Source: Cristatella mucedo (Eukaryota > Bryozoa > Phylactolaemata > Cristatellidae). Taken from it: a stretch of 64,000 bases of DNA. The stretch is from contig WPIO01000119.1 of the NCBI GenBank assembly GCA_009760855.2, positions 864,001 to 928,000 on the forward strand. The letters run 5' to 3'. Positions within the stretch are counted from its first letter, which is position 1; each line of letters opens with the position of its first letter. The position numbers were made by a program, and so were the translations under genes. This document shows, one piece after another, positions 45,870 through 56,719 of the stretch. Below the pieces are notes generated by a model. It saw only the letters and a program-made list of their open reading frames with translations, ran no database searches and was not told the DNA's origin.

Positions 45870-46570
45870 ATTTTTGTATCTGCAACTCACTGCTTACTGG
45901 CCTACCAGCATGTGCGGTAAGGCGATTGCAGCTGGTGCAAAACTCTGCAGCTAGGCTTCTCAGTCGTGAGTGTCGCAGTTGTCCCATTACACCACTTCTC
46001 GCCGACCTGCACTGGCTACCAGTCAAGCAACGGATTGACTTCAAGTTTTTATCGCTCACTTTTAGGTCACTTCATTATTTGGCTCCAGCCTATCTCTCAG
46101 ATATACTCCCCTATCAGGCCAAGCATTGTACCACACGCTTTTCGGAATCCAACAGTCTACCAATACCTCGTACAAACCTTAAATCCTTTGTAGATCATGC
46201 ATTCAGCTCGTATGCTCCCAAAGCCTGGAACTCCCTCCCGACCTGCGTCAGAACATCCCCTGACCTGACCACAATTAAAAAAGAACTTAACAACACAACT
46301 ACTTAGGACAGCATTTATTGAGTGCCTGTGATTCGTCCTTGATGCACTTATGTGTGCTGACACTGTGCATGCTGCCACTAACCACTTTTGCATGCTGACC
46401 CTGTGCATGTAACCCTAACCATATTATTCATTGCTTGTTTATCAAGCATGATATTACTCACCATTCAGTTGCATTTCCTTTTGCAGCAAATGTAAAGCAC
46501 ATAGAGAGATATTGAGTTCTCTGATGGCGCTTTATCAAGTGCAATATTATTATTATGATTATTATTATCA
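45870..46570 (+). mobile_element. LINE A copy 12 (RT thumb + 3' end), young
   Basis: The open frame 45836-46306 reads 'CNSLLTGLPACAVRRLQLVQ', 'TPLLADLHWLPVKQRIDFKF' and 'APKAWNSLPTCVRTSPDLTT', the CR1/L2 thumb and C-terminal connection, uninterrupted to its stop. The 3' end with hairpin and ATT tail follows. It is 5'-truncated. The intact C-terminal frame makes it one of the youngest LINE A copies. Confidence 0.85.
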
Positions 46571-46869
46571 AATCGGTTGGAACCTGCAATGATAGAGCAG
46601 TTAAATGATTGTATATAATGTTAAAACCAGGCAAGCTAGCTCGGTATTATTGACTGTGGTAGAACGTACATGCTAGCTTAATGCACCAATGTTCAGCTGT
46701 AGATGTGTTTGACACAAAAATACTTCTTGGTTGCCTTTTGGGTCACCCAAGCATTACAAGATCTGTTTATAAAAGGTATGGCAGTGCTCTTAGAGAAAGC
46801 AATCAGAGAACCATCAGAAATTATTAATGATCATACAATGAGCCTTTAGAAGGATTTCCGAGGGATCTG

Positions 46870-47033
46870 ACAGTAATGGCACACTAGGTAAGGCGGTTGC
46901 TTTCATGACCTCGGTCCCGAGGTCGTGGGTTCGATTCCTGTGGTGGGCGATACTTTATCGCCACTGCAAGTGGTGGTGATAGCCATAAGGGCTCTTCTGT
47001 CGCTATAAAAAAGAGGCTGTTTAAGCAGCTAGG
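46870..47033 (+). mobile_element. SINE-1 copy 3
   Basis: A box-like TGGCACACTAGG at 46877-46888 and a canonical B box GGTTCGATTCC at 46928-46938, with the internal palindrome 'gacctcgg'/'ccgaggtc' between them. The body has 'tttatcgccactgcaagtgg', and the 3' end 'gtttaagcagctagg' is followed by T-rich sequence. LINE B copy 3 begins about 40 bases downstream. Confidence 0.88.
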
Positions 47034-47069
47034 ATTTTTTTTTATTTTTTTTTATATATAGCCTTATAA

Positions 47070-48408
47070 TGTCACTGCCCTAGCTCTGCTAGATCAGTCT
47101 TCTGCCTTCGACACCATTGATCGCGAAGTTCTGCTTGAACGATTGAGAACAACGATCGGTCTGGCAGACGAAGCACTGGCGTGGTTTAAAGAATACTTGT
47201 CTGATCGTGTTCTATCCGTGTTGTGTGGGGTCAAGTCTCAGACATGAGAAGGGTCACCTGTGGAGTCCCTCGAGGATCTGTACTCGGTCCCTTGCTGCTC
47301 TCCATTTATACACAACCTCTGGGAAAAGTGATTAAGGCCCACGGAATAGGATATAACTTCTATGCTGACGATACTCAGTTGTATTTGCCATTTAAACCGT
47401 CGAAATCTGCTGCAGCAACTGAGAAACTGAATGCTTGCCTTGCCGATATTCGATCCTGAATGTCGGAAAACTTCCTGAAATTAAATGACGATAAAACCGA
47501 ACTGCTTCTCATAGGACACCCTAAGCGTGTGGCTGGATTAAAAGGCTTTGCTGTTCTAAAAGGTGATGCTATTGTGCGACCTTCACCACGTGCTCGTAAT
47601 CTAGGTGTCGTGTTCGACAGCTGCTTCAATTTCAAAACCTTCATTCAGAAGACTGCCTCTACAGCTAGCCATCACATCCGATGCCTTTGCAAGATTACAA
47701 GCTGTCTCTCACAGTGGCTTGTAAAAAAATTAACTAGCTCTTTAGTTCTGTCTAGGCTTGATTATTGTAATTCCCTTTTGGCTGGGCTGCCAAAGAAAGC
47801 TATTATACCACTACAGCTGACTATGAATATGGCTGCAAGGCTGGTCTTCAAGTCCCAGCGGTTTGAGCACGTGTCACCTCTGCTGCAAGAGCTAGGATGG
47901 TTGCCGGTTGAACAAAGGATACAGAGCAAAGTTCTTATGCTGACCCACAAGGCCCGCCACGGCTTAGCTCCTTCCTACCTAGCTGAACTGCTGCATCAGT
48001 TTCAGCCTGTTCGCGCCCTCAGGTCCTGTGTGGTCAATAAATTAGCTGTCCCATTCCTCCGCTTAAAGACAGTTTACGACAGAAGCTTTAGCTCTGCAGG
48101 TCCTAGACTGTGGAACTCGCTTCCACAATTCTTACGCAACGACAACTACTCTCCAACTGCCGACTATGGTACATCTTTTTCAGCGGTCCTGAACTGCTAC
48201 TTCTATGCTACTCACTACCTCAACTGCTCTCCTGACTCTGCTATGCTTCCCACTTTCTCTTTGTTGCGTGAGATGAAGTCTGTTGGCTTCCAAATGCGTA
48301 CCGAAAGCCGCTTAGGCTGTGGGTGCACTATACAAAACTCTCCTGCGTAACACCCACATGGTCTTTATGACTTTTTGGAGTTACTGACGGAGATACATTA
48401 CATTACAT
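47070..48408 (+). mobile_element. LINE B copy 3 (RT + 3' tail), best preserved
   Basis: Starts 5'-truncated at RT motif A ('LALLDQSSAFDTIDREVLLE', 47085), then motif B 'CGVPRGSVLGPLLLSIYTQP', motif C 'FYADDTQLYLPFKPSK' (47358-47405) and a 296-codon open frame 47460-48350. That frame covers 'NDDKTELLLIGHPKRV', 'SRLDYCNSLLAGLPKKAI', 'LGWLPVEQRIQSKVLMLTHK' and 'SAGPRLWNSLPQFLR', the CR1/L2-type thumb and C-terminus. One frameshift near 47220 and a TGA at 47457 break the reading. The tail 'agatacattacattacat' ends it. RT copies the element's RNA at a nicked target site; the endonuclease part is missing here. Confidence 0.9.
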
Positions 48409-48759
48409 AATGCCTTATTTCACCAATCCTAATGCACCATCTAAGCATTGACTGCTATGAGGGCAACACCTAGATGTACATCTACTTCAATGCTTTGCAC
48501 CTTTTGATAACTTCTAGTTCTTTTAGCTCAGATACCGTATGTCATGCCGAAATCAAAAGTTTGATTTCAGTCATTTTTCAAGATACAGTTTGGAAAATAT
48601 ATTGTTGTTAGTGAGATGGAAAGCAAGATTTTTTTGTAATTTGGGATACGCTAAATCTAGAAATCCTCTTGTCGGTATTTTCAATGGAGCCTCTATCTGG
48701 AATTGTAATGTCCTCCATCAAAATTGGATATCTGTAGATCAGTACCTCCTCGGACTGCA

Positions 48760-49010
48760 ATGTCTGTTTGTTTTCTCCTACCACAGATTGCAATAATTTT
48801 GGTCTACATTGAGAAAGATGTAATGACCAAGCTGGTCCGTGCAATAACAAAATCACAATTAAAACTTTTTAGCTAGACTCTTTCAGGTTTTATCTTTCCT
48901 GCATGGACGGTTGCAGTTCCTACAAAACTACTTTCAACTGTCGTAAGCTTAGCAGATGCCACCCAAAAACACTGCCTAACAGCCTGTCCCATTTGTATTA
49001 TTGAGTAGCC
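48760..49010 (+). mobile_element. LINE A scrap (RT thumb), very old
   Basis: 'gatgtaatgaccaagctggt' then 'ccgtgcaataacaaaatc' (48818) parallels the LINE A stretch 'gataccacgtccaagttggt' then 'ccatgcttgcgtgacatc'. The preceding 'attgcaataattttggtcta' matches 'attgctaaaattcgggcttg'. Low similarity; limits uncertain. Confidence 0.35.
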
Positions 49011-50149
49011 GCTCATCTGGAAGATTCTATCAAGATTCGAATCAACTTAAGATGCTTTTATTCTACAGCTCTATCCAGCCTAATTGATTGTCCTAATGGA
49101 TTGTTTCACATTTTGCCTAACGTCACACCCCACACTTTTATAACTAATCAGTTAATGTTGTCCCTCAAAAGCACAACTAGTGGAGATGTCGCCACAATAG
49201 ACTAAAGCTCCTACTAAAATTGAACCCCACTGCAGCATATTATCACGTAATCTCCTGCATAGACGAAATATAAAAAAGCTACAATGATAATTTTCCAAAC
49301 GACACTTTATCAGTCCACTTCAATAAATCTGCTTTAGTAATTGGGAATTAAAAAACTGACGAATGCGATATGCTTTTTAATGACATTGCAGTGCATTTAA
49401 AAGGAATTTCTCCTGCACTCCGCTTACTCTTGAATGATGAAGTGCATGCTATCTATTGGGTGGTAATAACGCTTCTTGTATGAATATTTTCATACTGTTT
49501 CCTAAATTATTTCAAGGATTTTCCTTCTCTGTTTTGTGATTTTAGGAAGCATGATGCACTTCAGATCGCAGTATAGCGATTATTAAATTGAATTCCGAGA
49601 TTTACAGAGCTTTTTAACAGGTATTATATTATCTCAGAGCAAGAAATATTCTTTTCGAGTTTAACTATTAATTTTGTTTGCAATGTTGTGGTTACTTTGG
49701 ATTTGACGAATATGCCGTAGGGTCTGCATTTAAATAAAGCTCACCCTTATTAGAACGACGTAACTGTATCATGGCTGTCTATAGAGCAAGAGCCCGAGAG
49801 CCAAATGCATGAATAAATCTCTGATCCTCTGCCAATGATATTATCACATTAGGAATTTTGAATTTTATAAAAGGAAGCGAATACAGTGCTACTTTAAAAA
49901 AAACGTAGTGATGAAGGATAAGGAAATCTTATCCGCGTTTATGGGTTATCCTAAACCTAGGGATTCAGTCAACTAGATAGTTCTCCATTTTATAAACCTA
50001 CTGCTTCCTTTCAATGATAATATGTGTGCCTATGATTTAAGTTACTAATCAAAATTTAAAATAATAGTGCACATGTGGGAATATCATCTACAGACAATGC
50101 TGCATCCATATCAAAACTTTATTCAGGAGATAGCTGTTGCATTGTTAAT
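49011..50149. other. Intron 5 stretch without recognised feature
   Basis: AT-rich. One + frame near 49350-49480 reads 'DECDMLFNDIAVHLKGISPA' but has no recognised family and no good splice context. Confidence 0.35.
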
Positions 50150-50425
50150 AAATAAAATAATAATAATTCACTTGATAAAGTGCCGCCAGAGAACTTAATC
50201 TCTCTGTAGGCGCTTTACATTTGCTATAAAGTGAAATGCAATTGAATGGTAAGTAAAATCCTGCTTGAAAAACAAACGAACTGAATAATATGGTTAGGGG
50301 TGACATGCACAGGGTCACCATGCAAATGTGGTTAGTGGCAGCATGCACAGTGTCAGCACGCATAAGCGCATACAGGACGAATCACAGTTACCCAATAAAA
50401 CTTGTCCTATTTGTACAGCGTTCTT
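50150..50425 (-). mobile_element. LINE A copy 13, 3' end
   Basis: Minus-strand tail (ATT-type, 50150-50170), hairpin with 'aacttaatctctctgtaggc' then 'gctttacatttgc', and the 3' untranslated block 'atggttaggggtgacatgca' to about 50425. Confidence 0.85.
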
Positions 50426-50429
50426 GGAA

Positions 50430-51315
50430 AACGGACTATCTTTCTAAGCACTTGCAGACGCTTTACATTTAGCATTACGAGTGATGGATGTAACATCCTC
50501 AAGCAGCAGCCACAGTGTGAGCGCACAAGCCCACGAAGGACGAATCAAGAACATCTAAAAACTGCTACAAGAAGAAACGCGTTTAAGCATCTTTAAAACT
50601 CTTCATGTCAGAGGGACATTATGATGTACGTCGTTAGTATACTCCAAGCTTTCGGAGCGAATTGAAACGAACTCAGGACACGGTTTGCAAAGATTTTAAG
50701 GTTCGTCTGAAGTATTGCTAAAATATGAGTCAAAACAGCCGGTCGTACGATTCTTAGCCTGTAAGAGAGCAATTCCTATAGGAAGGTTGCAGCCAGAAAA
50801 TGAGGTCATCTTAAAGTGCGGGACGAAACCTTCAAGTCAATGTGCTGCTTGATTTGGAGCTAGTTCAGGGCGGCGAAAACTGGTATAATGTGGTCACTGA
50901 GACCAGCAAGACATGCTAGCATAGCTGCTGAATTTTTTACCAACTGTATTCGCTCAATTCGGCTGGCGATACATCAGCTAGAAGTCAGTTGCAGAAGTCG
51001 AGGTAGGCTCTCACAAATCCATGGAGCAGTGTCAATGCAGTATCACTGTCTAAGAATGCACAATACTTTGCTAAGTTAGGTATTTGAAAGTAAACAGATT
51101 TGACTTTAGCTCTTATGGTGGTCCAATGAAGGGTCACTTTGGAATAGGAAAGATAAATTACACGCAGATTTAACAGAATAGATGCTGGTCGTTACAGTTT
51201 TGAGCATTATTTTTCCCATTTCTGAATGAAACTTGATTTTCCCATAACAAATAAGTTGTTTTTTCGTCGTTAAATTTAATGGAATTTGCTGCAATCCATG
51301 TGCGTAATTTGTTGT
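50430..51315 (-). mobile_element. LINE A copy 14, part 1 (3' end and RT thumb), old
   Basis: Decayed minus-strand copy: 3' block at 50440-50550 ('cagacgctttacatttagca'), 'ccaagctttcggagcg' (50643), thumb at 50880-51140 and the RT area ending 'gcaatccatgtgcgtaattt'. It is interrupted at 51316 by SINE-1 and continues at 51482. Confidence 0.65.
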
Positions 51316-51481
51316 GAGCCGTGATGGTGCACTACGTAAGGCAGTTGCTTTTAACGACCTCTGCCCCGAGGTCGTGGGTTAACATCGCACTGTGGGCTAT
51401 CCTTTATTGCCGTTGCAAGCAGTGGTGACAGCCGGATAGGCTCTTCTCTTGTTATACTAATGAGGCTGATAAATCAGCTAG
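51316..51481 (+). mobile_element. SINE-1 copy 4, nested in LINE A copy 14
   Basis: 'gagccgtgatggtgcactac' start, palindromic 'cgacctctgccccgaggtcg' (one arm mutated), a B box degraded to 'gggttaacatcgc', body and end 'gataaatcagctag'. Flanked on both sides by the same minus-strand LINE A. Confidence 0.85.
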
Positions 51482-51782
51482 TATTTATCAGTACATGTAC
51501 CAAAGGTGTGTAGAGATTTTGAATGGTTCCAGCACTGGGAAAGATCAAAGCAATACTACAACTGTCATCTGCATATAAGTGAAAGCCTATATTGCCCTAG
51601 TCGATCGAATTGGCTACAGAGAAAGTATACTCTTTGAAAACGAGTGTAACGAGTGTAGAGCCCTGATGTACCCTGTACTTTCAGCAGCTCTTCGGAGGAT
51701 TTTGCTATTCACATCAATACTCTAGAGCCTCCCACTGAGATAGGACCTGAATCATCCCAGTGTGCTCTCTGGCAACTTTATC
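51482..51782 (-). mobile_element. LINE A copy 14, part 2 (RT)
   Basis: Continues the old copy: 'gaatggttccagcactggga' (51519), 'aagtgaaagcctatattgcc' (51576) and 'agcctcccactgagatagga' (51726), the YADD-to-motif B interval read on the minus strand. Confidence 0.65.
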
Positions 51783-51905
51783 ATCCATTACTCATTTACG
51801 CCTTTAAATTTCCGCATACGAACCTAAAATCTTCTGTAGAACATGCATCCATTTTTGAGGTCGAGAACTTTGGAATGACAACTTCAGCTCGCAACCCCCT
51901 AATAA
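51783..51905 (+). mobile_element. LINE A scrap (C-terminal coding end)
   Basis: 'acctaaaatcttctgtagaa' (51821) and 'catgcatccatttttgaggt' parallel the 'accttaaatcctttgtagat' and 'catgcattcagctcgtatgc' of copy 12. About 120 bases, + strand. Confidence 0.5.
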
Positions 51906-52170
51906 TGATAATAATAATATTAAATAGTGAAAGCTCGCTCAGAGAACTTAACATCTGGCTAGGCACTTTAATATGTTGAATAGGAAGCATTATCAAATCG
52001 ATAGTGGTAATAAGGGAAACACGAGTAAGAATAAGGTTAGGGTGATAATCACAATATCAACATTTTAAATGTGGTTAGTGGCAGCATACACCGTGTTGGA
52101 GTGCTTGTGCATAGAAAGATTAATAGCATGGACCCACCAAATTCAGTCAAAACAAGTGCGTTTTTTAGCT
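51906..52170 (-). mobile_element. LINE A copy 15, 3' end
   Basis: Minus strand with ATT tail (51900-51926), hairpin remnant 'gctcgctcagagaacttaac' (51931), and the 'aaatgtggttagtggcagca' block (52068). Moderately diverged. Confidence 0.7.
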
Positions 52171-52429
52171 TCTTATCTGAGGTACGTTCACAATCAGTTG
52201 AAAGGGTGCTTTTGAACTTTTAACCCTGCCTACTGTAATACCAAGAGAATTTAGATTGCCTCCGAAGAGCTTTTTGTTGAATTGTAACAAACCGTAGTAG
52301 ATTGTGGTATTGTCTCTAACCATTCCCATTAATTGGCATACATTGCCCAATATTTAATTCGGAAAATGTGCTGACAGTATGTGTGCCCACAGTTAACATT
52401 ATGCGGTACGATAATTACTACTTCAAGCT

Positions 52430-54620
52430 GCGGATTTCCAGTTAATTTGAAACGGATTGAGGTAGAACACGGGCGATTGCCATCGATTGCCATGTATTTC
52501 ACTCACCTGCACGCTGTACGTTTGCAATTGCTTAAAAGATGTGGTAGCACGTTTAATGTGAAGTGCTGCAATATACAGGAAAAGATGGAACTTCTCTCAG
52601 TAACCGTTGTTCCATTGGTGACGGACCGTTCAGGATATGCCTATTTCTCTGAGCAACTGCCTAAGATCGCCGTGCAATGCCCGAAATTGAATGCTCCACC
52701 AAATGGATGCAAATTATTAGAGCACATAGTTAGATGTTAGGTGTAATAGGAGTTGCTCTTTTGTGAAGCCAATCTGGTTGATTTTCAAGGATTGCCATAT
52801 TGGCTTCGATCATTGCTTTCGATTGCTGTTCATTGCTGGAAGTTATTGAGCAAAGCTGCTTGAAAACGCCACTGTCGTTGGCAGCTAGTCTGGGTATTAG
52901 CCCTCACCATAGCTTTCGATTGTCATCCTGTACTCGCAATTGCACTCCAATTGTAATTGTACTTTTACTTGCGAGAATGGTTTAATGGGTGTGATTGCAC
53001 ACTTTAAACACAGTACGCCGTGACACGCAAGAAAGTTTGTTAGTCTCGGCAAAGCCACTTTCCGGTGATTTGCTATGGATCATAAGGTGTTGCCGTACTT
53101 GCCCGGGTCATCGCCTTCGATTGTACTGAATTGCCCGAGATTGAACACACAGAGTGGGTTAAAAGTATGCGCTTTCGCAGTGAGATATTACGTAGAATGA
53201 ATATTGTAGCTTGGTGCAGCAAATTTCTAGTCGATTTCCCTAAGAATTGTTGTGCCGACCCTGCCACTGCAGTCGATGGCAGAGCTTTGTTGACAATTTA
53301 CATGCAAAAACTGCTTGAGAGTTCTAGGGTTTCACTTTGAACACAATGAAATGTTGAATGCAAAGACAACAGGAGCTTTTCACAGCCAATTTTTACTCGC
53401 TTTGCCACGGATAATAGTAGATTGCTGCTTGGAGCCGAGCTATTTCCATTCAATGCCTGTTAATATACTAAATACTAAATAATTATCTGTATATCGCCTT
53501 AAAAGAACTTAATCTGTAATCAGGTGCTTCACATTTACGACAGGGCTCGAGCTTGCGACCTCTGCAGAACTTTGAAAGGGGCAGGCAAATTAACCAGTGG
53601 GCCAAAACAGCTTTTATATGACAGAAACAAGTTGAAATGAAGTAGATGCACTTTACAAAGTGGGCTGTGTAATATGCATTTAAAATGGGTGCATTGAGAA
53701 ACTAATTTTGGGGCATTTTATATCGGATTACTGTAGACTGTGATATTGGCCAGAGCCATTGCACTCGATTGCAGTGTATTGCTCGATTTTAGTGAAAGCT
53801 TTCTGGCAGTTTGTGGCAGATTGCCTTTAATTGAGGTATCGGCCTTGGCCATTGCAGTCGATTGCAGTGCATCTCTGCCGAATGGTATAGACAATCAGGG
53901 TAAGACTGTGCTAGTGAAAAATAACTGAAGAGTAGAGCAGCATGCAATTAGAATTAGGTCTCTTCATGCATGCATTACGGTCGCTTTGTGGTGGATTGCA
54001 AAGGATTGTGGCGGATTGAGGTGGATTGAGAAACGAATATCGGGGCTTTTTGCTTCGGATTGCTAAAGATTGAGGTATAGCACCAGGCCATTGCAGTCGA
54101 CTGTACTGCATTGCATTTGAAGGTGTATGCACAATAGAGTAAAACAATGAGGTTTCACATTGAACCGAGTTTATTTCTACATGCACTGTCAATTAGAGCT
54201 TCACGTTGGCGAATCGAGGTGATTTGCAGTGGATTGCAGTACTTTCCCAGGTAATTTTGGGCGATAACTGCACATTGCCAGAATGCAAGGATGCATATTT
54301 TTGTTCCAAGTGCGTGTGCACACGACAGAGTGCGTTTTAATACTCAATAAAATCTGGAGCTCGGCCTAATCTATTTCAAGTCATTGATTTAGTGAATTTG
54401 GTTTAATGGATTGGGTTGTGGTTATGACTCGGCAGCTACAATCAAATTGCAGTAAACTTAGTGAGAAAGTGTGAGCAGAATCGTAAGATCTTTTCTCTTT
54501 AAATTTTCTGGTAGCATATTTTATTATTCCAAGCTTTTTGGAACTTGGTTAAGCTGATTTGTGGTTGATTTAAAGCGAAGTGAAGCCGATTGCTGTGGAT
54601 TGTGGCACAGGCGTTTGGTA
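52430..54620. repeat. Field of degenerate repeats built on GATTGC motifs
   Basis: A core of about 50-60 bases recurs irregularly: 'attgaggtat', a variable spacer, then 'ggccattgcagtcgattgca' and 'gtgcattgc'. Best copies lie near 53727-53790, 53817-53880 and 54056-54115. Weaker ones lie near 52456, 52660, 52783, 52897, 53083, 54215 and 54580. A 'gtttcacttt/attgaac' block also recurs (53328, 54150). Spacing varies from about 90 to 640 bases, and one gap contains SINE-2 copy 3. It looks like an old satellite or minisatellite. Open frames here (52381-52740, 53740-53928) are by-products. Confidence 0.6.
53475..53613 (-). mobile_element. SINE-2 copy 3, old
   Basis: Reverse strand: 'aagctgttttggcccactgg' head, 'gcaagctcgagccctg' in the B box region, then 'gaagcacctgattacagatt' and the degraded hairpin. 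It sits in the GATTGC repeat field. Confidence 0.65.
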
Positions 54621-56446
54621 ATGCCAAGCGTTTGCATGAGTGCGAAATGTATCGAATGAAATGAAATTTGGCAGATTGGTCAATGTGAAGATAGACTACA
54701 ATATCCAACCAAAACTTAAGCGCTGCAACGCTAATGCCTTGTAGATTTTAGACTAATTAGAGTAGTATTGTTGTGGCTTTCTGTGCATTCTGGTTATTTG
54801 TCATACTCTTGTGTTCCATGATCCTTAGGAGGACGTATAAGGTAGCCAGTCCCTCGTAGGTACTGTTTACAATCGTACTTCGTTCATACGTTAGTGACAG
54901 AGTTTTCAATTGTATCAGTTTAAATTTAATATTGGAGTTGTACAAAACGATACATTTTTTAGACAGTGTGGCTTATATTTTTTATTATTCTCGTATTATA
55001 AAAATAGGAGACTTTTGAAATTATTCAACACTCGGGGGCAAAACAGGGCTCAAGCAGAAAATATGAAGTTTCTCATTAATCTAAAATCTGGTAACCCATC
55101 AAGTAAGGTATTTATTCAAGAATTCTTTTAGTTCTTATATATATATATATATATATATATCAGTACTACATTAGTACTTTAATGTTGTCTATAACATTTA
55201 CTTCAGGTTTATTCATTTAGAAATCCATCCGTGGGCTCGGAATATTTTCTGAGTACACTACATGCGATTGCCTTGAGACCAGTTTACATGCCTGTATGAT
55301 TTTAAATTGCCTATCGACTTACATTTGACATCGCTGACTAGACTAAATTTGAAACCAGCTATTTCATCGTTGCAGTAATGATCGCTTCAGCTTAGGCTTA
55401 TCCGGGTGACGATTCGTGTAAATGTTTAGGCCAAGTAAAATATTGCATGTAGATTGTAGATTTTAGATTGTGTAAAATAATTGACTTCCACTTTATTCTC
55501 ATTTTCTATGACGACATGTAGTTTCTTTATGGTTTCATATTACTGTATTTTCAAGCATATAAAGTCTATTAGTGCCTGCCAATCGCTATGACTTCGCAGA
55601 AGTTGCAAAACACAGACCCTTCAAAGCATGGTACTAGTTTAATGTTTCTCATCAAAGGTATGCAGGACGATTTAGAAATAAAGTGTGGCTTAGTTAAAGG
55701 CCTTGTGGCTCAGTAAAAATCTTAATCGCCATTCGTTTTACTTTCAATAAGTTTCTCAGACCAAGCTACGTTAATTTGCAATTGCCTGTACTACCATTTT
55801 TAAAAGATTTCGATGCAAATTACTTAAGTCAAAGTCATGAAAATATTTTCGGGTCACTCGACTAGATCTAAGTTAGTTTCCTATATGAAAAATGTAGTTA
55901 GGAAACCATTCCACTTTAGAATAGACCCCAGGTTCATAGATAGCAATCCTTCAGTGGAAGATTTTAAAACTGAACATGTAAACTGATATAACTGAGTTGG
56001 CATGTGCTAAGCATCATTGCGATGTAACCAATGTTAGCGATACCCTGGAAATGATGTGATCATTATTGGCGTCCTTAGAGATCTGTCGTAGCGAAAAATG
56101 CCTCCCAGAGAGAGGGCATAATCATTATTAAATGCTAACTTAGTCACAACTATGAGACTTAGAAACTCGAGATTTACTTGTAGCAGATTGGATATGTGTA
56201 CATTTATTTGATCTAACTAGTATTTTGAATTACTTCAACATTATTTATAATTTAATCATAATAACTTAGCAAATATACTACGAATTAGATAATAAAAAAC
56301 TAAGTTACCAAAAATGTTTAAAGGGCAATAGTTGCACATTTTTCACGAAGAAAAAGTCCTGCTGGGGTCATGAGCATGAAAAGGGACTAAGTTGCTTCCG
56401 AAACTAAGATCACATCATAGACGCCCAGCCGCAGGTTTGTTCTTCT
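54621..56446. other. Intron 5 stretch; (TA)n, otherwise no recognised feature
   Basis: A (TA)n microsatellite lies at 55137-55160. A small open block near 54910-55131 ends at a donor-like TCAA|GTAAGG but shows no recognised motif. The rest is AT-rich. Confidence 0.4.
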
Positions 56447-56623
56447 GGGGTGACACACTAGGTAAGGAGGATGCTTTTCACGATCTCGGTACCAACGTCG
56501 TGGGTTTCAATTCTGCTGTGGGTGATCCTTTATTGCCCCTGCAAGCTGTGGAAATCGCTGTTAAGGCTCTTCTGTGGCTATACAAAATGTATACAATTTA
56601 TACAGGCTGTGAAGTCAGCTAGG
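56447..56623 (+). mobile_element. SINE-1 copy 5
   Basis: 'tgacacactaggtaaggagg' head, 'cgtgggtttcaattctgctg' in the B box region (mutated), 'gatcctttattgcccctgca' body, then an extra 'atgtatacaatttatac' and the end 'gaagtcagctagg'. LINE B copy 4 lies about 100 bases downstream. Confidence 0.8.
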
Positions 56624-56719
56624 ATTGTGTTTTCTAGTAAGAAGTGTTTAATTGCCGGTCAACTGCTGCTGAGTGCACCGACAACGAGGGGCCTCGCCAC
56701 AGCTGATTGAAAGCCGGCA

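Noticed and set aside
46870-46950. Functional tRNA gene
   Set aside because: The A and B boxes are present, but no cloverleaf with a proper acceptor and anticodon arm can be formed, and the sequence recurs with a shared non-tRNA body. It is a SINE head.
48340-48408. Shared 3' end between SINE-1 and LINE B as a second LINE-SINE pair
   Set aside because: SINE-1 ends in cagctagg and LINE B in agatacattacatt; I see no alignable tail.
52381-52740. 119-codon frame ending in CPKLNAPPNGC, resembling the start of a Sushi/CCP domain
   Set aside because: It overlaps the degenerate GATTGC repeats, lacks the remaining CCP cysteines and Trp, and the matching bases also occur in other repeat units in other frames.
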